From contig JASIJX010000534.1 of assembly GCA_030049955.1 (NCBI GenBank), positions 1-9,552 of the forward strand: a stretch of DNA of 9,552 bases, read 5' to 3'. The position numbers and the translations under genes are program-made. The stretch is from Acidobacteriaceae bacterium. GTDB lineage: Bacteria > Acidobacteriota > Terriglobia > Terriglobales > Acidobacteriaceae. The notes below the pieces were generated by a model, which worked only from the letters and a program-made list of their open reading frames with translations, ran no database searches and was not told where the DNA came from. This document shows, in pieces, positions 1 to 6,301 of the stretch. Numbering within the stretch: position 1 is the stretch's first letter; each line of letters starts with the position of its first letter.

Positions 1-324
1 GAGTTTTTTCCCGAGGCGGGGGCAGCGCGAGTGGAAAAGGCAGCGCTGGTGAAGGAAGTGCGCGCGACGTTTGGCGTGCCGCCGGGGATCGATGCCTTCC
101 GGCCTGCGCAGAGCGCCGCGCCGTGGCCGAACTGTTTTCTTGCCGGCGACTGGACGGCGACAGGGTGGCCTTCGACGATGGAGAGCGCAGCGCGGAGCGG
201 CCACCTCGCGGCTGAGGCGCTGTGCGCGGCCGATGGCCGGCCGCGCGAGTTTCTGGAACCTGATCTGAAGCCGCGGGGATTGATGCGCTGGTTCCGTTCT
301 AGTGCGTATTCCCTCAGGGGCTGA
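1..324 (+). CDS. hpnE: Hydroxysqualene dehydroxylase-like FAD protein (HpnE type), 3' end only
   Basis: The reading frame is open from the first base of the window, so this is the C-terminal ~107 residues of a longer gene; the GTG at 31 is internal. The visible segment is the C-terminal FAD-binding part of a phytoene-desaturase/amine-oxidase-type flavoprotein: an Rp-x-Q-type stretch (FRPAQSAAPWPN), then FLAGDWTATGWPSTMESAARSG, in which the AGDW-T-TG-P-T-E-A-SG pattern contacts the flavin, then a helix (HLAAEAL). A tail near FLEPDLKPRGLMRWF also fits the squalene-associated (HpnE) subgroup. Known members work with HpnC and HpnD to make squalene from farnesyl diphosphate, mainly for hopanoids, at or near the membrane. 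HpnC/HpnD would be expected to the left, outside the window. The TGA stop (322-324) lies in the loop of a palindromic repeat. A different carotenoid desaturase is possible but less likely. Confidence 0.8.
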   Translation, partial: EFFPEAGAARVEKAALVKEVRATFGVPPGIDAFRPAQSAAPWPNCFLAGDWTATGWPSTMESAARSGHLAAEALCAADGRPREFLEPDLKPRGLMRWFRSSAYSLRG

Positions 325-330
325 AGCCCC
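317..330. repeat. Short palindromic repeat 1 (GGGGC-TGAA-GCCCC)
   Basis: A 5-bp stem with a TGAA loop. The loop supplies the TGA stop codon of the upstream hpnE-like gene. It shares the core GGGC-TGAA-GCCC with the hairpin at 353-372, so the two form a REP-like doublet spaced by 22 bp. Such CTGAAG-centred palindromes are, to my knowledge, frequent between genes in acidobacterial chromosomes; copy number cannot be judged here. Confidence 0.7.
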
Positions 331-352
331 GTCACGTTTGGGCACTTCTTAT

Positions 353-372
353 GTACGGGCTGAAGCCCGTAC
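353..372. repeat. Short palindromic repeat 2 (8-bp stem, TGAA loop)
   Basis: A perfect palindrome, GTACGGGC then TGAA then GCCCGTAC, sharing its core with the repeat at 317-330. It sits between two convergent genes, so as RNA it may protect 3' ends or act as a weak bidirectional terminator. It has no T-tract, so a classical intrinsic terminator is not supported. Confidence 0.75.
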
Positions 373-408
373 CCTTCAAGGCGCAGATGGAGGAGAGACT
401 TCTTTTCT

Positions 409-450
409 CAGTGCGCGAAGCTTAGTGTGCGAGGCTCAGTGTGCGAGAAA
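409..450. repeat. Three imperfect 14-bp tandem repeats across a stop codon
   Basis: Units at 409-422 (CAGTGCGCGAAGCT), 423-436 (TAGTGTGCGAGGCT) and 437-450 (CAGTGTGCGAGAAA) align head to tail. They overlap the 3' end of the minus-strand regulator gene, whose TGA is at 438-436. The last codons of that protein (…LAH) therefore come from the repeat, and the two outer units lie in its 3' untranslated region. This is probably slippage or duplication; no function is evident. Confidence 0.55.
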
Positions 451-1533
451 GGACTCATTGCCGAGGATACGGTAGAGCGTGGAGCGCGAGATCTGCAACT
501 GGCGTGCAGCGCGCAACTTGTTACCACGGTTAAGGTCGAGCACATAGTGCACGTGACGGCGGATGACGGCGTCGAGCGAGAGATCCGCGGTGGGCGCGGT
601 GGGTGCAATGAGGTTTCCGGTGGGCAGGCCCACAGGAGCATCAGCAAAGCGGACGGACCGCAACTCGCCGGAATCGAGCAGCGTCAGGTCCGGGGGGCGG
701 ATGACGCCATTTTCGGCTTCGAGCAGCGCGGTTTCGAGCACGCTTGCCAACTCCCGCACGTTGCCTGGCCAGTCGTGCTGCAGCAGACGGGCAAGCGCGC
801 CGGGGCCAAGCGCGACGGGTCGCTGTTGATAACGCTGGCAGAGCCGGTCGAGGAGACATTGAGCCAACGGTCCGATGTCTTCGCGGCGCTGGCGCAGCGG
901 CGGAATAGCGAAACGGATCGCCGTGAGCCGGAAGGCAAGATCGGGAAGCAGTAAACCCTGGCCGGCCATTTGACGGAGCGGAGTTTGCGACGAGGCGAGC
1001 AGGACGGCACGCCCCTGCGGCCGGTCCTGCAATCCCTTCAGCACGCCGAGCAGCAAGCCCTGCCCCGGAGGCGCGAGAAGGTCCACTCGGTCGAGATAGG
1101 TGAAGCCGGCCAGCGTTGCAGGATCGGCATCCGTCGCCAGCCACTCCCGCGCGTCGCGCCGCTGAAAGATCGATCCCGCCAGAGGCGAGCGGCTGAAGAG
1201 GTGCTTAGCCAGAGTTTGTTTGCCGCAGCCGTGCTCGCCTTCAATGGTGGCGACGTGCAGGTGCGGCGCAGCCATCTCGGCCTGCATCAGGAGCTTGCGC
1301 CAGGCCGCGCTGACGCCCACAGGCGCCGCGAGGGCTTCTGCTCCGACTAGCGTCAAACCGGAGATCTGGCCTGATATCTGGCCTGACATCTGGTCCGACA
1401 TCTGGCCGGACACCGGGCCCGACGACGGACCTGGCGTCAGAATCTGCGGGGAGAGATGGGCGGCACTCTGCATAGGGCCAAAAACCTCGTCTGCGAACGA
1501 CAGTTGGTTCATCGGCTCCGGGGAGTAAAACAT
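436..1533 (-). CDS. AAA+/Fis-type transcriptional regulator lacking the GAFTGA loop
   Basis: The protein has 365 residues. Residues 1-65 are low complexity and include tandem SGQ[I/M] tetrapeptides at about 38-59. Residues ~75-290 form a reduced bacterial enhancer-binding-type AAA+ domain: Walker A GEHGCGKQ (99-106), a degenerate Walker B TYLDRV (145-150) with Arg where the usual Glu stands, the PPLRQRREDI segment (211-220) typical of the family, and WPGNVREL (255-262). The C-terminus (about 318-358) is a Fis-type helix-turn-helix (NKLRAARQLQISRSTLYRIL). In NtrC-like proteins the GAFTGA loop touches sigma-54; here the stretch between Walker A and Walker B is short and has no such motif. It is therefore unlikely to be a sigma-54 activator, and ATP hydrolysis may be weak. 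No receiver or sensor domain is present. ATG 1533 lacks a Shine-Dalgarno; Met8 at 1512 has GGAG only 3 nt upstream, so the start is uncertain. The target genes are unknown. Confidence 0.8.
   Translation of the reverse strand: MFYSPEPMNQLSFADEVFGPMQSAAHLSPQILTPGPSSGPVSGQMSDQMSGQISGQISGLTLVGAEALAAPVGVSAAWRKLLMQAEMAAPHLHVATIEGEHGCGKQTLAKHLFSRSPLAGSIFQRRDAREWLATDADPATLAGFTYLDRVDLLAPPGQGLLLGVLKGLQDRPQGRAVLLASSQTPLRQMAGQGLLLPDLAFRLTAIRFAIPPLRQRREDIGPLAQCLLDRLCQRYQQRPVALGPGALARLLQHDWPGNVRELASVLETALLEAENGVIRPPDLTLLDSGELRSVRFADAPVGLPTGNLIAPTAPTADLSLDAVIRRHVHYVLDLNRGNKLRAARQLQISRSTLYRILGNESFLAH
1361..1432. repeat. 12-bp tandem repeat coding for SGQ[I/M] tetrapeptides
   Basis: Six consecutive 12-bp units begin at 1361, 1373, 1385, 1397, 1409 and 1421. 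The first four are nearly identical (GA-x-ATCTGG-x-C-x); the last two have diverged. They lie inside the regulator gene and encode its SGQI, SGQI, SDQM, SGQM and SGPV residues. Because a unit is a multiple of 3, gain or loss would change the linker length without shifting the frame. Confidence 0.85.
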
Positions 1534-1728
1534 GAACTGCGGAAATTTTGCCGGCAGGCACGGGAACCAGCGGCATCGTTATGCCGGCTGAGATGCGATG
1601 AAGCGGCGGTATACTCGACGATAATCTTTCGTCTTTCCGCGTTCTGCTTGATTCGCTTGTGTTGCGGGACCTTGTTTCGATGAGTGCTTTAGACTCCTGG
1701 TCCGATTAATGCGATTTAAGAAATTTCC
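1534..1728. promoter_or_regulatory. Divergent intergenic region with a dyad at 1571-1586
   Basis: This 195-bp gap separates the outward-reading regulator (-) and glycosyltransferase (+) genes, so it should hold both promoters. A perfect dyad, CGGCAT then CGTT then ATGCCG, lies at 1571-1586, about 40 bp upstream of the regulator ATG. It overlaps a second possible pairing of GCCGGCA (1550-1556) with TGCCGGC (1582-1588). It could be an autoregulatory operator or a leader hairpin. I see no convincing -35/-10 pair for either gene; TATACT (1610-1615) and GATAAT (1620-1625) are isolated -10-like words. Confidence 0.35.
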
Positions 1729-3426
1729 GTGGGATTTTATAAAGTCTTGAGCCCTACCCCCGCGGATTCTGGCCTCAAACTTCTGTCAGCGGGAGAAACT
1801 TCGTTGGCGAAAGCTCTCAGCCGATGTGCATACGCGGCATGGATTGCCGCGATTATTGGGTTTGCGGTGGTGCATGCGCTGCATTTGAGAGCCGATTTCC
1901 CCAACCACTCGCCGTGGTTCTCGGATTGGGCGAAGTACACGGACGAGGGCTGGTACGGGAACGCGGCAGTGCGGGCGCATCTCGCTGGGAACTGGTATCG
2001 AGCCGGGGACTTCAATCCCGGTGCGGCGCTGCCGGTGTGGCCCGCGGCTGAGTGGGTGGTATTTGCCTTTGCGGGCGTGAGCGTGGAAGCTGCGCGCGGG
2101 CTGGCCGTCGGGTGTTTCTTCCTCAGTCTTTTGCTCTGTTACCTGCTAGTGCGCGTGAGCGGTCCGCCATGGGCTGCGCTGCTGGCGGTGACGCTGATAG
2201 TCACCAGCCCGTTCCTCTATTGCTTCAGCCGATTGGCGATTTTGGAGCCGATGCTGATCTGCTTGTTTCTTGCGGCACTCAACATCGCGGTGCGGCTGCC
2301 GCGGTTCAAGCGCCACAGGCTGTGTGCTGCGGCAGTGGGGCTTCTGTTTGCGCTGATGCTCCTGACCAAACTGACGGCTGTGTTTCTGTTGCCGGCGATT
2401 GCCTGGGCGACGGTAGCGGCGCTGCGGCGTGCAGGCAAACCGGCCGGCGATTGCGCGCTGGTTGCCGCGGGCACGGCGGCCGGAGCGTACGGGCTGTGGC
2501 TCGCGCTGCTCTGGCGCGCCAACTTGATTGCCGACTTCCACGAACTGCTACTCATCAATATTTGGCCCAAACCGCAGACCTGGACTTGGCCGCTTGTCAG
2601 CTTCTGGTGGTCGCTGCACGGGGCGCTGTGGATCGACCATTGGCTAATTCCGCTTGCGGCGCTGCTGGCGGGCATGATTTTCTTCGTTCGAGGCAATGGA
2701 GAGTTACTGGCGCTGCGGCGCGATCCGGTATTTGCTTCGGCACTGTTGGCCATCATTGGCTCAATCTTGTTCATGACGTACCAGGACCATCCGCAGCCGC
2801 GGTACTTCACGGTGGTTGCCGTGTTTGTTTTCATCGTGATTGCGCAGTGCGCGGCTGCGCTGCTGCGGTCAGGAACGAAGAGCGGGTCGAAAACCGCACC
2901 GAAATCCGCACTTGGGCCGCGGCTCGGCTGGCTGGCGGCTGCAGCCGCGTCTGCCGCTGTCCTGGCTGGCGTTTGGGCCGGCGGGATGCAGACTCTTCGC
3001 TATGCGGCGCATCCCGAATACACGTTTGCCAACGCGGCAACTCAGTTGGCGGGCTTCATCGACGCGCAACCGAATGGCAACCGGCTGCTGCTTTCGGTGA
3101 GCGGCGACGAGCTGTCGCTGTTCAACCACGTGCCGGCACTATGCGACGATATCGGAACCATGAAGCTGCCTGCGAAGCTCACTGCATACGATCCCGGCTG
3201 GTACGCCGCATGGAATGATCTCGATCCGGATGTGCTCGCGGGCCTGCATCGCCGCTACTCGCTCGAGCAGGTGGCCAGCTTTCCGGCCTTCGATGATCCA
3301 GAGCGCAATGTGCTGGTGCTGTTCAAGCTGCATCCGCTCCCCCGGGGCGCTGTCCGCGATGAGAGCAGCGAAGCAGACCTCGCGCAGCCGCTGCCGGACG
3401 ACAAGATTGAGATTGATATCGAATAG
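1729..3426 (+). CDS. GT39/PMT-like membrane glycosyltransferase (GT-C fold)
   Basis: The protein has 565 residues and many hydrophobic helices (about 36-53, 106-142, 147-165, 170-188, 198-230, 243-262, 304-320, 335-350, 358-378, 400-418), then a soluble C-terminal part and a very acidic tail. The first outer loop carries YTDEGWYGNAA (70-80); a Asp-Glu pair there is the usual catalytic/metal site of GT-C enzymes of the PMT/ArnT type. SRLAILEP (167-174) and HPQPRYF (354-360) also match conserved GT39-like blocks. Such enzymes move a sugar from a polyprenyl-phosphate donor to a lipid or protein on the outer side of the inner membrane; the acceptor cannot be told. GTG 1729 gives the longest frame but has no clear Shine-Dalgarno. 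TTG 1804, with GGGAG eight bases upstream and the first helix still intact, is a good alternative. The stop codon abuts an inverted-repeat element. Confidence 0.75.
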   Translation: MGFYKVLSPTPADSGLKLLSAGETSLAKALSRCAYAAWIAAIIGFAVVHALHLRADFPNHSPWFSDWAKYTDEGWYGNAAVRAHLAGNWYRAGDFNPGAALPVWPAAEWVVFAFAGVSVEAARGLAVGCFFLSLLLCYLLVRVSGPPWAALLAVTLIVTSPFLYCFSRLAILEPMLICLFLAALNIAVRLPRFKRHRLCAAAVGLLFALMLLTKLTAVFLLPAIAWATVAALRRAGKPAGDCALVAAGTAAGAYGLWLALLWRANLIADFHELLLINIWPKPQTWTWPLVSFWWSLHGALWIDHWLIPLAALLAGMIFFVRGNGELLALRRDPVFASALLAIIGSILFMTYQDHPQPRYFTVVAVFVFIVIAQCAAALLRSGTKSGSKTAPKSALGPRLGWLAAAAASAAVLAGVWAGGMQTLRYAAHPEYTFANAATQLAGFIDAQPNGNRLLLSVSGDELSLFNHVPALCDDIGTMKLPAKLTAYDPGWYAAWNDLDPDVLAGLHRRYSLEQVASFPAFDDPERNVLVLFKLHPLPRGAVRDESSEADLAQPLPDDKIEIDIE

Positions 3427-3537
3427 AGCGGTTCCAGAGTTTGCGTGGCCTTTCCTTTTCCGTGCAATGTGGCTTTTGCTTGGGGTAAAAGCCACTCAGC
3501 GGTTGCGGCTCCGGGATATAGCAACTCTGGAACCGCT
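3427..3537. repeat. 111-bp nested inverted-repeat element between convergent genes
   Basis: The outer arms AGCGGTTCCAGAGTT (3427-3441) and AACTCTGGAACCGCT (3523-3537) are perfectly complementary over 15 bp, and a further GC/GC pairs past one bulged T. Inside, CCGTGCAA (3460-3467) pairs with TTGCGG (3503-3508) with one bulge, and a 9-bp perfect inner stem, GTGGCTTTT (3469-3477) with AAAAGCCAC (3487-3495), closes a 9-nt loop. The left arm starts right after the glycosyltransferase stop codon, and the GH2 gene ends 19 bp beyond the right arm. I see no target-site duplication and no ORF. It may be a MITE-like or large REP-type element, or a folded RNA. In place it probably also serves as a bidirectional terminator. 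Confidence 0.8.
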
Positions 3538-3556
3538 AAGTTGACAAAAGCTTCGG

Positions 3557-6049
3557 CTATACCCTGAGCGAGGCCGCGGGAAGGCCTTCTATGCGGGCTT
3601 CGATGATGCAGGGGCCGTGGGTTTCTGCGGAGATTTGGGCGCGGCCGTTGGACAGCTGCAATTCGCGCGAGGCGCGTGTGGTGCCAAGATTATCGATCAG
3701 GCGGCCGGCGCCAGTGAGCGAGAAACGGACGAAGGGCTTCGCGTCAAGGCATAGCACACCATTGGAGTCGTAAAGCATTGCCTGGACCGTTACGCGGCTT
3801 TGCCCGGTGGCGCTCGAAGTTTGGCAGCGCGACAGACGGAGCTCGGCAGGCTTGCCCCACCGGTTGGTTTGGTAGATCAGTTCGATTTCATCGGTTACCG
3901 TAATGGGTCCCTTGTGCGCTACGGCGTGGAGATGGTTTTTGCCCGACGCAAAGCGAACGCTCCAGCGCAGGCCGGCGGCGGGAAAATCCTGGCTGTTCCG
4001 CTCCCGCAGTCCCAGCGAGACGCCGTTCAGGAACAGCTCGGCGCGCTCGCAGTTGGAGTAGACGTGCACGGGGCGCTCTTCGCCGGCGGCGCCCCAGCGC
4101 ACCGGCCAGGTGTGGCCGTAGATATAGACCATCGGCTGCTCGGCCCAATAGGATTGGAAGACGTAGTAGGACTCTTTCTTTGTGAGGTCGCGCTCGACGA
4201 CGCCTTTCTGGTTGACGCGGGGAATGCCGTTGCCGTCGCGCAAGGGCGAGGCGAAGTCCTTAAAGATCCACTGGGCCGAGCCGGAAAGCCAGTCGATTTT
4301 TTCCTGCGTTTTGAGGTACCAGTCGAAGAGATTGCAGGCGTAGGTCTCCGACCAGTCGCCATCGCTTGAGACGCGCGGCTGGCCGCCGGCCTTAAGCGCA
4401 TCGCCAGCGCGCTCGTCGGTTCCCTGGCCGGTGACGACGAGGCGCAACACGGCTTCAGGATCTTCGGAGTGGCGGCCTGCGTGGCTGTCGGCGCCCCACT
4501 CGATGTGGATGAAGCGCTGGACCTGATCCCGCCCGTCGATGAGGCTCTGCTCGTACTCGCGATATTGGCCGCTGTACCAGCCGGCCCAGATGGAGGGCGA
4601 GTACACGTCGGGAATGTCCCGCGCAAAGTCACAACGCCGGATGGCGGTTAGCCGCGTATCGTCCAGTTGGTGCGCTTGCTTATGCAGCTCGGCGAGGAAG
4701 CCGCGGATGGCCTGGTGGTCGATCGACGGGTACTCGTCCGGCCAGTCGATTTCATTCGCGAGGCCCCAGAAGACGATCGAGGGATGGTTATAGTGCTGCT
4801 CGATCAAGTGCGTGAGGGTCTGGTGCGCGTTCTGCTGGAAGGCTTCACCGCCAACGCCGGAGCGGCACCAGGGCAGTTCTTCCCATACGAGGATGCCAAG
4901 CTCATCGCAAAGCTCAAGAACCAGCCGGTCCTGCTGATAATGGGCCAGGCGCAGGAAGTTCGCACCCATTTCGCGAATCATGCGCAGTTCCTGGCGAACC
5001 AGATCGTCGGGCATGGCTGCCGCCAGGCCAGCGTGGTCGGCATGTCGCTGGGTTCCGCGGAGCAGCAGTCGCTCACCGTTAAGCTTGAACGCTCCTCCAG
5101 CGACGAACTCCACGTGGCGAATGCCGAAGCTTTCTTCGACCGCCATTTCGCCGGTTGGGGTGGCGAGAGTGACGCGGCAGCGGTAGATGCTGGGTGAGCG
5201 CGGGCTCCATAGTTGCGGACGATCGACGGTGAAGGAGGCGATCGGAGCAAAGCCGGACCAAATGTCGAAGGAGCGCGAGGAACGGTGCACGATGCGGCCG
5301 GCGGGATCGCGGACTTCGACCGAGAGCCGGCACGCTGGCGTGGCGCGGAGCGGGTTGTACAGGCGCGCGCTGATCTGGACGGTTGCAGTGCCGCTGCTGC
5401 CTAGAGTGGGGCGGATGTGCACGGCATCGAGCGCGATGGAGGGAACGTAGACGAGATTGACATGGCGGTAGAGGCCGCCATAGAGGCAGAAGTCGCTGAG
5501 GTCGGAGGGAATGCGGTCGCGGTCGGGGGAGTTGTCGCAGAGGACGACGACAGGAATGCCGGTTGCGCGCGCGGAGGGGGAAAGGTGGGCGATTGCGTTG
5601 GTGATGTCGAAAGTGAACTCGTCGTAGCCACACTTGTGCGTGCCAAGGAACGCGCCGGATGCCCAGACGGAGGTGGTTTGTCCGGCGCCTTGGAAGTGCA
5701 AAACTGTGCGGCCTTGCGGGAAAGGATTGCGGACGGGGATATGTGCGCGGTACAAGGCCGGGCCGCGATAGTAGGGCCGGTCGGGGTCGCATGCGTCCAT
5801 GGCATTGAAGCAATGCGGCAGAGTGACGGGGAACCAGCCGGCGCTGGAGCTCCACGCACTGGTTGAGCCGGCCATCTGGCCTTGGTGGAACTCCCACCCC
5901 GTGTCGATCCGGCGGAAGGGTTGTGTGAGCGCGCTTTGTGCCGTGGCGACGGAGCGAATCGATCCGGCGAGCAGCGCGCCGGCAGCGGACAAGCTGGCGG
6001 ATTGCACAAAACTCCGGCGCGAGGGATTAAAACGGGGTTTCGCGGGCAA
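3557..6049 (-). CDS. Tat-exported glycoside hydrolase family 2 (beta-galactosidase-like)
   Basis: The protein has 830 residues and hydrolyses terminal beta-glycosides. A twin-arginine signal opens it: SRRSFVQ (10-16), a hydrophobic stretch to about 30, and a likely cleavage near ATAQS (35-39), so it should act outside the cytoplasm. Domains in order: a jelly-roll sugar-binding domain (~42-205), an Ig-like sandwich (~206-312), a TIM barrel (~315-600) and C-terminal Ig-like domains (~640-830, with YSNCERAELFLNG typical of a DUF4982-like domain). The expected GH2 catalytic residues are present: acid/base Glu433 in ANEIDW and nucleophile Glu517 in HIEWGAD. RGTQRHAD (331-338) is another family block. 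Start: TTG 6049 is preceded by AGGAG (6060-6056) with 6-nt spacing and is followed directly by the Tat motif; no ATG competes. Length and architecture fit beta-galactosidase, but beta-glucuronidase or another specificity is possible. Confidence 0.92.
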   Translation of the reverse strand: MPAKPRFNPSRRSFVQSASLSAAGALLAGSIRSVATAQSALTQPFRRIDTGWEFHQGQMAGSTSAWSSSAGWFPVTLPHCFNAMDACDPDRPYYRGPALYRAHIPVRNPFPQGRTVLHFQGAGQTTSVWASGAFLGTHKCGYDEFTFDITNAIAHLSPSARATGIPVVVLCDNSPDRDRIPSDLSDFCLYGGLYRHVNLVYVPSIALDAVHIRPTLGSSGTATVQISARLYNPLRATPACRLSVEVRDPAGRIVHRSSRSFDIWSGFAPIASFTVDRPQLWSPRSPSIYRCRVTLATPTGEMAVEESFGIRHVEFVAGGAFKLNGERLLLRGTQRHADHAGLAAAMPDDLVRQELRMIREMGANFLRLAHYQQDRLVLELCDELGILVWEELPWCRSGVGGEAFQQNAHQTLTHLIEQHYNHPSIVFWGLANEIDWPDEYPSIDHQAIRGFLAELHKQAHQLDDTRLTAIRRCDFARDIPDVYSPSIWAGWYSGQYREYEQSLIDGRDQVQRFIHIEWGADSHAGRHSEDPEAVLRLVVTGQGTDERAGDALKAGGQPRVSSDGDWSETYACNLFDWYLKTQEKIDWLSGSAQWIFKDFASPLRDGNGIPRVNQKGVVERDLTKKESYYVFQSYWAEQPMVYIYGHTWPVRWGAAGEERPVHVYSNCERAELFLNGVSLGLRERNSQDFPAAGLRWSVRFASGKNHLHAVAHKGPITVTDEIELIYQTNRWGKPAELRLSRCQTSSATGQSRVTVQAMLYDSNGVLCLDAKPFVRFSLTGAGRLIDNLGTTRASRELQLSNGRAQISAETHGPCIIEARIEGLPAASLRV

Positions 6050-6301
6050 AAAAATCTCCTGATTGCGCCTGGCGCAAGCCGCCTGGCGCCGGTTCGAGCT
6101 CGCAGGCGCGGCTTATTGCTTCTTGGCGGCGCAGAACTGGAGCTGGTGAGGCACTTCTAGCACGATGTGTGCGGAGGGCGGCAAGTGACTCACGGTTTGA
6201 CTCGCGCCAGGAGCCGATCTTGTGAAGAATCTGTCTGATAGGTCTGTGTCAAACGGTCCTTGCAAGGGCAGGAAGCGGCGGAGTATGATGCGTTGTCCCC
6301 G
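6050..6301. promoter_or_regulatory. Divergent control region with paired GCGCC-T-GGCGC palindromes
   Basis: About 250 bp lie between the divergent GH2 and transmembrane-protein genes. Next to the GH2 ribosome binding site (AGGAG, 6060-6056) is a perfect dyad, TTGCGCC-T-GGCGCAA (6063-6077). Its core CGCCTGGCGC (6066-6075) is repeated directly at 6080-6089, with starts 14 bp apart. A half-site-like GCAGGCGC follows at 6102-6109. The placement, in the GH2 leader on the minus strand, suits an operator or a leader structure that hides the ribosome binding site. On the plus strand, TTGACT (6197-6202) resembles a -35 box, but no good -10 follows. CCTTGCAAGG (6258-6267) is a further perfect palindrome. 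No protein-coding gene is supported in this gap. Confidence 0.45.

Noticed and set aside
427..954. A 175-residue plus-strand frame opposite the regulator gene
   Set aside because: It is antisense to the Fis helix-turn-helix and AAA+ segments, with no recognisable domain or ribosome binding site.
1361..1432. Tandem repeats considered as a CRISPR array
   Set aside because: The units are 12 bp with no spacers and are in frame in a coding sequence; no cas gene is present.
2052..3218. A 388-residue open frame on the plus strand in another frame of the glycosyltransferase gene
   Set aside because: It is Cys/Arg/Gly-rich low-complexity sequence with no domain, and lies wholly inside a convincing membrane-protein gene.
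3427..3537. The inverted repeat considered as a complete insertion sequence
   Set aside because: It is only 111 bp, has no transposase frame and no clear target-site duplication.
3800..4369. A 189-residue plus-strand frame opposite the GH2 gene
   Set aside because: It is antisense to conserved GH2 C-terminal domains; long antisense frames are expected in GC-rich genes.
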